From positions 1-12,063 of the forward strand of contig CAYMEV010000041.1 of assembly GCA_964389675.1 (NCBI GenBank): 12,063 nt of DNA, in the 5' to 3' direction. Both the position numbers and the translations under genes were made by a program. Numbering within the stretch: position 1 is the stretch's first letter; each line of letters opens with the position of its first letter. Below are positions 1 to 6,506 of this stretch, piece by piece. The notes beneath the pieces are model-generated. The model was not told the DNA's origin, ran no database searches, and saw only the letters and a program-made list of their open reading frames with translations. Source of the stretch: CAYMEV01 sp964389675 [NCBI: uncultured Candidatus Sumerlaeota bacterium]. GTDB lineage: Bacteria > CAYMEV01.

Positions 1-2295
1 CCGGCTGAGCAGTGCATTAACAAACTTCTCCGGTTCAAACGGCATAAGGTCATATGCTTTTTCTCCGACACCGATATATTTTATGGGCAGATCAAGCTCT
101 TCAGATATTGCTGCGATTATGCCACCTTTGGCAGTTCCATCAAGCTTTGTAAGTATAATTCCATTTATATCTACAATTTCTTTGAATTGCCTTGCCTGCG
201 ATATCGCATTCTGGCCATTTGTTGCATCGAGAATCAGTAATGTCGAATGCGGGGATCCTGGCAGCTGTTTGTCTATTGTCCTTTTTACCTTTTCCAGCTC
301 CTGCATTAGATTGGTCTTGGTATGCAGCCTACCTGCCGTATCCAGAATGAGGATGTCATAATCCCTTGCTTTTGCTGAATTTACTGCATCAAAAGCTACT
401 GCAGAAGGATCCGCACCCTCCCTGTGCTTTATAACAGGCACATTAAGCCTGTCAGCCCAGATCTCAAGCTGTTCAATTGCTGCTGCGCGGAAAGTATCGC
501 ATGCAGCCAGCATAACCTTCTTATTGTCCATCTTAAACTGCCGGGCAAGCTTTGCAATGGTTGTCGTCTTGCCAACTCCGTTTACGCCGACTATCATAAT
601 TATATACGGTTTTTTGTCAAGATCAGCTATAGGCCCCGAGCTGGGTCTTGAAAGAGCATTTATAAGGTGTGTCCTAATATGGGATATAAGTATATCCGGG
701 TCTTTTTTCTCTTTTGCCGACAGGTTTTTTTCAAGAGTACTTATGATCTTTGAAGTAAGGCTTACTCCAATATCTGACAATATCAGGATTTCCTCGAGTT
801 CATCCGCCATATCTTCGTCCATAAGCCCCCTGGCTTTATTTACAAATGAGTTTATCCGGCCGTATAACTGGTCCTGAGTCCTTGATAATCCGTCTTTAAG
901 ACGGTTTATCATCTTCTTCTGGGACAGAGTGTCTTCAAGGAACTCCCTGACCTTCAATTCCTGAGAAGACAGCTCGCGGGTCTTTTCTTCCTTTGCAAGC
1001 CCCCTGGAAATACTTTTCATAAGCCTGACCGCTTCTTCATAGAAAACTGTATCCCTGTAATTTATCTCTAAAAAGGAGATAATATCGGTTGCCTGGCTTA
1101 TGTTCCCGCCTTCTTTAAGCAGTTTGCCGTACATAAGCAGCTGGTTCGGAGAGAACAGGCTTCTGGAGTTGTTGTATATTTCATCGAACTGCTTTAATGA
1201 TTGATTATTCCTCTGCTGATAATAATAAAGAGCCGAAAGGGATAACTGGGATCTATACCTTAGTTCCCTGTCAATATCTGTATTCTTCATTGCTTTTTTC
1301 ATGGTTCTTTCAATCTTTTTGCATGTTTCATCATTAATATCCAGTTGCCTGCTTTTTTCTGCGATCATATCAATTATAAGATCAGCAGAGCATATACTGT
1401 GTTTATCAAAGAATGGCTGGTCAAGGACCATTGTCAGATATTCAACTCCCAGGTCAGGCTTTTTGATGTCTTTATACATTCTGCCGATCTGAAACAGGAA
1501 TCCGTTCTTATCCTCGTTTTTCAGATTATTCAGGCTTTTTTGAAGAATTTTCTCTGCCCGTTTATAATCTTCCTGCTCGATGAAAATTAATGCGTAGGCA
1601 AGAATGTCTTCAGAATCCAGCTGATCCCTTGAGTATCTTTTGCCCAGTTCATTTTTGAGATTTTTTAAAAATTGGTGGCATTTTACGGAAATTTCCGGAT
1701 CAGACATATCCTTTAAAATGGATGAGACAGCTTCAATGGCTTTGATATTATCATTTTTCCTATGATAGTACATTGCGTTGAGATAAATAAAATCAGGGTT
1801 ATTCTCAATTTCGCCTTTTTTATATTCTTCCAGGTTCTGCTTAAGCTCTTCCAGGAAACCAAGCTGATCGGATTTAAGGAAAAACTCAAAGGCTTTCAGG
1901 ATTTTCTGGCCATCAGCAAGATATTCATTTGTTTTCATCCCCGATATAATAAATTCTCCGAGACTTGCTGAATCCTCTTTGGAAAGGTTTTTCCCATCAA
2001 AATGGTCAAGTGTTGCAAAAAGGGTATCAACCGCTTCTCTGTTTCTGGAAATCAGGTCAATATTATCAAGTGCATATGCAAGTGAATCAGCTGTTCTGTT
2101 AAGCCTTGCAAGCGAGATATATTTCAGGGGGACGGCAAGGCTTGAATCAAAGCCCTCAGCTTTGCTCAGTTCTTCCGCTACTCTAAGAAACAGCTTTGGA
2201 TTCTCAGAAAGAAGGCTTTTCATCCTGCTTTCCTGGTTTGCTGAATTTATTATTTCATTGACCTTCCTGTTGATTTTGCTGTTTGTAAATAACAT
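1..2295 (-). CDS. ftsY: FtsY, signal recognition particle receptor GTPase, with a long helical-repeat N-terminal extension (3' end cut by window)
   Basis: This is the SRP receptor, which binds the SRP-ribosome complex at the inner membrane and hands nascent membrane proteins to the translocon. The frame is open for all 765 codons from the ATG at 2295 to base 1. The NG domain spans about residues 463-765. It shows the P-loop GVNGVGKTTT (570-579), DTFRAAA (600-606), the G3 motif DTAGR (652-656) and the guanine-specificity motif TKLD followed by GTAKGG (716-725). It ends FEPEKFVNALL, the usual FtsY C-terminus, so only a few residues can be missing. Residues 1 to about 460 are not the usual acidic A domain. 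They are helix-rich with TPR-like pairs, for example around 156-180, 226-252 and 260-278. The start lies 15 nt after the lipoprotein gene with a modest GCAGGTG upstream; an in-frame TTG at 2301 is an alternative. FtsY identity is very secure, the solenoid reading less so. Confidence 0.95.
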   Translation of the reverse strand, partial: MLFTNSKINRKVNEIINSANQESRMKSLLSENPKLFLRVAEELSKAEGFDSSLAVPLKYISLARLNRTADSLAYALDNIDLISRNREAVDTLFATLDHFDGKNLSKEDSASLGEFIISGMKTNEYLADGQKILKAFEFFLKSDQLGFLEELKQNLEEYKKGEIENNPDFIYLNAMYYHRKNDNIKAIEAVSSILKDMSDPEISVKCHQFLKNLKNELGKRYSRDQLDSEDILAYALIFIEQEDYKRAEKILQKSLNNLKNEDKNGFLFQIGRMYKDIKKPDLGVEYLTMVLDQPFFDKHSICSADLIIDMIAEKSRQLDINDETCKKIERTMKKAMKNTDIDRELRYRSQLSLSALYYYQQRNNQSLKQFDEIYNNSRSLFSPNQLLMYGKLLKEGGNISQATDIISFLEINYRDTVFYEEAVRLMKSISRGLAKEEKTRELSSQELKVREFLEDTLSQKKMINRLKDGLSRTQDQLYGRINSFVNKARGLMDEDMADELEEILILSDIGVSLTSKIISTLEKNLSAKEKKDPDILISHIRTHLINALSRPSSGPIADLDKKPYIIMIVGVNGVGKTTTIAKLARQFKMDNKKVMLAACDTFRAAAIEQLEIWADRLNVPVIKHREGADPSAVAFDAVNSAKARDYDILILDTAGRLHTKTNLMQELEKVKRTIDKQLPGSPHSTLLILDATNGQNAISQARQFKEIVDINGIILTKLDGTAKGGIIAAISEELDLPIKYIGVGEKAYDLMPFEPEKFVNALLSR

Positions 2296-2310
2296 TTCCA
2301 ATGCACCTGC

Positions 2311-3099
2311 TTATTCTATCAGCGAGTCAATGTCCTCTAAATTGATCAGCTTCTGCCTGATTACCCTTGACAGTTCCTCAGGGCATTCAGGATTGTTTAA
2401 TGCCTTTTTATAGTTTGAAACCGCAGCCGGAATATCGTGCTTCATCTCGTAGATCAGTCCAATATTATAGGTGAACTGCGGTATATCAGGCTGTATTGCA
2501 AGAGCCTTCTCAAATATCTCTATGGCATCTTCAAGCCTGTCCGTATCTTTATATAGAAGGCCCAGCTGAAGATAGCTGTAAAGAAAATCAGGAGCTTTTT
2601 CAATGGCTTTCTTAAGCTCGGATATTGCAAGGTCCTGTTTATTTTCCCTGATAAATATAAGTGCAAGGTTGTAATGTGCCAGTTCGGGTGTAGTGTAGCT
2701 TTTGTTTTTCAGCACCTCTATAAAATGGTATTTTGCTTCATCATATTTGCCTGTTTCAGCATAAAGCACACCGAGATTATTATGAGTATCAAAGAATCCC
2801 GGCTCCAGATCAAGGGCAACCTTGAAGTACTCCTCTGCTGTCTTATAGTCCCTCAGCCCCTTATATGCCAGGCCTATAGAATTGATCAGGAGAGGGTCAT
2901 TCTTTATGGCTTCGTAAGCTAAATTCAGTTCTTTCAGTGCCTGCCCATAATCCCTGTTATCAAGAAATCTCATGCCAATCCTCATATGAGCCTGGGCAGT
3001 CTGCATCTCAGAAATCTGTTTTTCGGTCTTTTTTGCTGATGAACATCCAGCAATTATAGCCAGGATTATTAATAATGATATTATTTCAGCCTTCCTCAT
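2311..3099 (-). CDS. TPR-repeat lipoprotein
   Basis: A 262-residue secreted lipoprotein made almost entirely of tetratricopeptide repeats, so probably a protein-binding scaffold. Residues 1-18 are a signal peptide ending in the lipobox IAGC, with Cys19 as the lipidated residue. Ser at +2 would favour the outer membrane if Lol sorting applies. Six TPR units can be placed at about 34-67, 68-101, 102-135, 138-171, 172-205 and 206-239, with clear signatures such as NNLGVLYAETGKYDEA and YLQLGLLYKDTDRLEDA. The ATG lies inside the last codons of the HD-GYP gene (14-nt overlap) and is preceded by a strong AAGGAG at 8 nt. The layout resembles PilF/PilW-type pilotins, but no pilus genes are present, so no specific role is claimed. 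Its position between a c-di-GMP phosphodiesterase and ftsY suggests an envelope role in the same signalling unit. Confidence 0.9.
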   Translation of the reverse strand: MRKAEIISLLIILAIIAGCSSAKKTEKQISEMQTAQAHMRIGMRFLDNRDYGQALKELNLAYEAIKNDPLLINSIGLAYKGLRDYKTAEEYFKVALDLEPGFFDTHNNLGVLYAETGKYDEAKYHFIEVLKNKSYTTPELAHYNLALIFIRENKQDLAISELKKAIEKAPDFLYSYLQLGLLYKDTDRLEDAIEIFEKALAIQPDIPQFTYNIGLIYEMKHDIPAAVSNYKKALNNPECPEELSRVIRQKLINLEDIDSLIE

Positions 3100-4768
3100 A
3101 AAAAAATCTCCTTATTGATTCATAATAAGCATTTTCAAATGCTATAACTATTTTTGGGTCATATTTAGTGCCTGACCATTCAATTATTTTTGCCAGTACA
3201 TCATCAGGCTCCCATTTATTCTGATAAGGCCTGTCTGTCGTCATGGCATCAAAAGTATCTGCAATGGCTATAATCCTTGCTTCCAGGGGGATCAGCTCTC
3301 CGCTGATTTTATCGGGATAGCCTGACCCGTCCCATTTTTCATGGTGGTGCTTCATTCCGGGAATGATATCATGAAGCTTCTTTATGCTTCCCATAATACT
3401 AGCTCCATAGATGGGGTGTTTCTGCATTTCTTTATATTCTTCATCATTCAGTATTCCCGGCTTTTGAAGAATGCTGTCGATAATTCCAATTTTGCCGACA
3501 TCATGCAGCAATGCCGCTATTTTGACCTTTTTTATGATATTTGGAGGCAGTCCCAGTGAATAGGCTATGGCAACACTGTATTTTGTTACCCTCTCGGAAT
3601 GCCCTTTTGTATACGGGTCTTTTGCATCAATGGATGATGCAAGTGCCTGAATGCTCTGGAAGAATAACTCTTCATTGTCTTTGGCAGCTTTTTCAAGCTG
3701 GATTATATACTCCTGAATCCTTTTTGTCATAATGTTGAAGGTATTTGCAAGGCGTCCAATCTCATTCTTTGATTTTATGTCAATAACCTGGGAGTACTGC
3801 CCATTTGCTATTAATTCAGATTTTTGATCAAATATCATAATAGGTGTGGAAAGCCTTTTTGCAAGTATATAGCTTACAATCCCCACTGCAATTATTGTGG
3901 TGAAAAGTATTGAAATAGATACATATATTATCTGCGATATCTGCAGCCTGCTTTCTTCTTCAAGCCTTCTTACATAAAAGAGTGCGGTTTTTAAGGGCGA
4001 TTGTGATATTATTCCCCAGTTTATATTATATATGTCAATATTTGCAAATGCACCGAAGATCTGCTCCCTTTCAATGTCAAGATAGGTAATGGAACCGGAC
4101 CCCCTTCCTTGAAGCGCTGTATTTACAACCTCCAGATTACCCAGGAACTTTCTGTTGATCATCGTTGACTTATCGCTGTGATAGACAGCAAATCCGTTCT
4201 GATCCACAACAAAAGCAGAACTCCCCCTGTATTCACGGCCGAATATGCTGTTGAAACTGCCGTACAGATTTGAACAAAGCTTTAGTATCATTTCCCCCCG
4301 GCCCTGAGTATCCAGCATCCTGTAGAAGCAAAAGTATGAATATATTTCATTATCTGTTTCATAAATATCAAGGTGTTCAATAAATATCCCGTTCTGTTTT
4401 ATGACGGAAACCAGGTCCTGGCTGTCTTCTGTATCTATTATGGTAAATACATAATTTGGGTCTTTATTTATGCTGTTTAATGCATCTTCAATATTGGATG
4501 TCTGGATTGTCGAAAGCATATTTGCAGTATTGTTCAGTGTTGAAACATAGCCTGAGATAAGGATATTCAGCTCTTTTGCCAGCGATTTTACGCGGGATAC
4601 CTCGGTCTCCTGCAGGTTTGCGATCAGAGTATCCTGGTATTTGTATATCAGGTCTTTTGTTATATTCTGGGTGCTTCTGAGGTTGAAAAATGTTGAAATT
4701 ACCAGTGGAATAATCGATATTAGAAGGGTAGAGAGCAGTATCTCAGTAAGTATTGTCCTAATTTTCAT
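3086..4768 (-). CDS. Membrane sensor HD-GYP phosphodiesterase (Cache-HAMP-HD-GYP)
   Basis: A predicted inner-membrane enzyme that senses an extracytoplasmic ligand and hydrolyses cyclic di-GMP. TM1 is at about 7-27. An extracytoplasmic region at about 30-275 has dCache-like features, including AFVVDQNGFAVYHSD at 185-199. TM2 is at about 278-302, a HAMP domain at about 303-356, a short helical linker follows, and the HD-GYP domain spans about 370-555. The catalytic set looks complete: H390 in KGHSERV, H422-D423 in LHDVGKIGI, H451 in KHPIYGASI, HHE at 475-477 and DGSGYP at 480-485. Activity is therefore predicted. The gene overlaps the cyclase stop by 11 nt at its start and the lipoprotein start by 14 nt at its end, which suggests translational coupling. 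No GGDEF cyclase gene is in the window, so the source of its substrate lies elsewhere. The ligand cannot be told from sequence. Confidence 0.94.
   Translation of the reverse strand: MKIRTILTEILLSTLLISIIPLVISTFFNLRSTQNITKDLIYKYQDTLIANLQETEVSRVKSLAKELNILISGYVSTLNNTANMLSTIQTSNIEDALNSINKDPNYVFTIIDTEDSQDLVSVIKQNGIFIEHLDIYETDNEIYSYFCFYRMLDTQGRGEMILKLCSNLYGSFNSIFGREYRGSSAFVVDQNGFAVYHSDKSTMINRKFLGNLEVVNTALQGRGSGSITYLDIEREQIFGAFANIDIYNINWGIISQSPLKTALFYVRRLEEESRLQISQIIYVSISILFTTIIAVGIVSYILAKRLSTPIMIFDQKSELIANGQYSQVIDIKSKNEIGRLANTFNIMTKRIQEYIIQLEKAAKDNEELFFQSIQALASSIDAKDPYTKGHSERVTKYSVAIAYSLGLPPNIIKKVKIAALLHDVGKIGIIDSILQKPGILNDEEYKEMQKHPIYGASIMGSIKKLHDIIPGMKHHHEKWDGSGYPDKISGELIPLEARIIAIADTFDAMTTDRPYQNKWEPDDVLAKIIEWSGTKYDPKIVIAFENAYYESIRRFFYEEG
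3108..3113 (-). promoter_or_regulatory. Ribosome binding site of the TPR lipoprotein, inside the HD-GYP coding sequence
   Basis: AAGGAG on the minus strand, 8 nt before the ATG at 3099. It lies within the Arg-Arg codons near the end of the HD-GYP gene (residues 553-554), so the same bases serve as coding sequence and as the start signal for the next gene. This fixes the lipoprotein start. Confidence 0.8.
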
Positions 4769-6506
4769 TCCTGTCTCTGCTTTCAGAATGGGTATTTATT
4801 GGCGGAAGGTCCTTGATTATTTCACCTGTCAGCTCATATGCCAGGACCTTTTGGGTTTTTCCCTTAAGAAGAAGCTCACCTAAGGGTTTCATGCTGAAAT
4901 AATCTCTGACTCCCAAAAAGGTCTCCTCTCCTATGGTGACACATTGGGGCCTGGATACAGATTCAAGGCGTTTTGCAACATTGACCGCATCTCCCAGCGC
5001 TGTATACTCCATACGTATGTCAGATCCGAGGTTTCCAGCAACTACTTTTCCCGTATTGATCCCAACCCTTATTGAAAATTTCTGGTCTGCAGGCATTTCA
5101 GTATTAAGCCTGTCTACTTCACTGATCATTTCAATCCCGCACTTGGCAGCTTTTATAGGATTGTTCTGATCATAGTGGGGAGCGCCAAATAATGCCATTA
5201 TCCCGTCACCAAGAAACTTGTCCACGATTCCCCCATTATTGAAAATTACCTTTGTCATTGCATTAAGGTATTTGTTGAGGAATACTGCAACCTGAGGAGG
5301 CGGAAGCATTTCAGAAAGAGAACTGAAGTTTCTGATATCGCAGAAAAGGACAGACAGCGTAGTTTTTTGCAGATCAAGTGTTGTTATCTCTTTGCCTATA
5401 TTGTTAACTATTACCTCAACGATATCAGGACTGAAGTATCTCTGGAGGTTGTTTCTGATATTCCTCTCAGCTATGATATTGTCCATAAGCTTGACCTTGT
5501 GGACTGCCATAGCGATATTATTTGCAATTGTTATGAGCAGCGACATATCATCCTTGCTGAAAATATTTTCACTTATCAGGCTGTCAAGGTAGATCACGCC
5601 GATTACCTGGTCTTCAAGCCAGAGAGGAACGCATAATACGCTTCTTATCCCGTACATGTGTATTGAGTCGCCTGCTTTGAACCGTGGGTCCAGAACAGCA
5701 TTGGAGGTTATTATACCCACTCTCTCGTTAAATACCTTATTCAGGATGGTCGTGCTTATCTTTATATCATCATTATATTTATCGTTTTTGCTCTTTGTGG
5801 ATTTTATTTTGAGTTTTCTGGTACTTTCGTCATAGAGGAGTATGAAACCCCTGTCGGAGGAAAATACGTCAAAGAGAAGAGACATGATATTATCAAGGAG
5901 AGATTCGAGCTTAAATGTCTGGTTAACAAGTTCAGAGATCTTGTTTAGTATGTGTATAACCTTCTGAAGCCTGTTAATTACCAGCAAACGGTCCTCATGG
6001 ACCTTTTCCCCTTCAGCCGGGGTTTCTGGCTCAATCTGCTCTTCTTTTTGGCTTATTACCGATGTATCAATAATATCATGAAGTGATTGTATAATTGTTC
6101 CTGAATTGTTAAACAGGGTTTCAGATGAATCTTCATGGGTGATTGTAACATTTTGCTTGCTTTTGTCTATTTTTTCTATGGTCAGGACACTGGAGCCAAT
6201 CCTTATTATATCCTTGTCAAAGAGCTCTTTTTCCTGAATGAAGATATTATTTACTATAGTGCCGTTTTTGCTTTCCAGGTCCCTTGCAAAAAGCCTGTCA
6301 TCTTTCAATGAAAGCAGGAGATGCGTTCTTGATACCCCTTTGTCATTAAGGGCAATTTCATTTCCCGCTGCCCTTCCTACATAATTAATGTCTTTACTCA
6401 GCTTGAATACCTCTGTAGATCCGTCCTTATACTCTGCGATCACTTCCCATGTGATATTCTGATTATTATCTTTAGAATCCATAGATATAAATATACCCGT
6501 TACCAT
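4758..6506 (-). CDS. FHA-GAF-class III adenylate cyclase
   Basis: A soluble nucleotide cyclase predicted to make cAMP under control of a phosphothreonine-binding domain and a GAF domain. The FHA domain (about 41-110) keeps the binding residues: GR 44-45, SRTH 59-62 and NGT 81-83. After a polar linker, a GAF domain spans about 190-338. The segment RYFSPDIVEVI near 356-366 is typical of the helical lead-in to such cyclases. The catalytic domain (about 382-560) has both metal aspartates (D390 in FCDIRNF, D434 in GDG), Lys430 and Thr502 as the expected adenine-selecting pair of class IIIb enzymes, and the transition-state residues N509 and R513. No membrane segment is seen. The longest frame starts at 6506 and overlaps the kinase gene by 35 nt. 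Met9 at 6482, with an 11-nt overlap and a GGGT upstream, is an equally good start. An upstream kinase gene plus an intact FHA suggests control by phosphorylation. Confidence 0.94.
   Translation of the reverse strand: MVTGIFISMDSKDNNQNITWEVIAEYKDGSTEVFKLSKDINYVGRAAGNEIALNDKGVSRTHLLLSLKDDRLFARDLESKNGTIVNNIFIQEKELFDKDIIRIGSSVLTIEKIDKSKQNVTITHEDSSETLFNNSGTIIQSLHDIIDTSVISQKEEQIEPETPAEGEKVHEDRLLVINRLQKVIHILNKISELVNQTFKLESLLDNIMSLLFDVFSSDRGFILLYDESTRKLKIKSTKSKNDKYNDDIKISTTILNKVFNERVGIITSNAVLDPRFKAGDSIHMYGIRSVLCVPLWLEDQVIGVIYLDSLISENIFSKDDMSLLITIANNIAMAVHKVKLMDNIIAERNIRNNLQRYFSPDIVEVIVNNIGKEITTLDLQKTTLSVLFCDIRNFSSLSEMLPPPQVAVFLNKYLNAMTKVIFNNGGIVDKFLGDGIMALFGAPHYDQNNPIKAAKCGIEMISEVDRLNTEMPADQKFSIRVGINTGKVVAGNLGSDIRMEYTALGDAVNVAKRLESVSRPQCVTIGEETFLGVRDYFSMKPLGELLLKGKTQKVLAYELTGEIIKDLPPINTHSESRDRNEN

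Noticed and set aside
911-2295. Separate TPR gene upstream of a normal-length ftsY
   Set aside because: The minus-strand frame has no stop between the repeat region and the NG domain. There is no clear ribosome binding site at the domain border, so a fusion is the simpler reading.
1979-2413. Plus-strand open frame of 144 codons
   Set aside because: It is antisense to the helical extension of ftsY and the end of the lipoprotein gene, both well supported, and shows no motif of its own.
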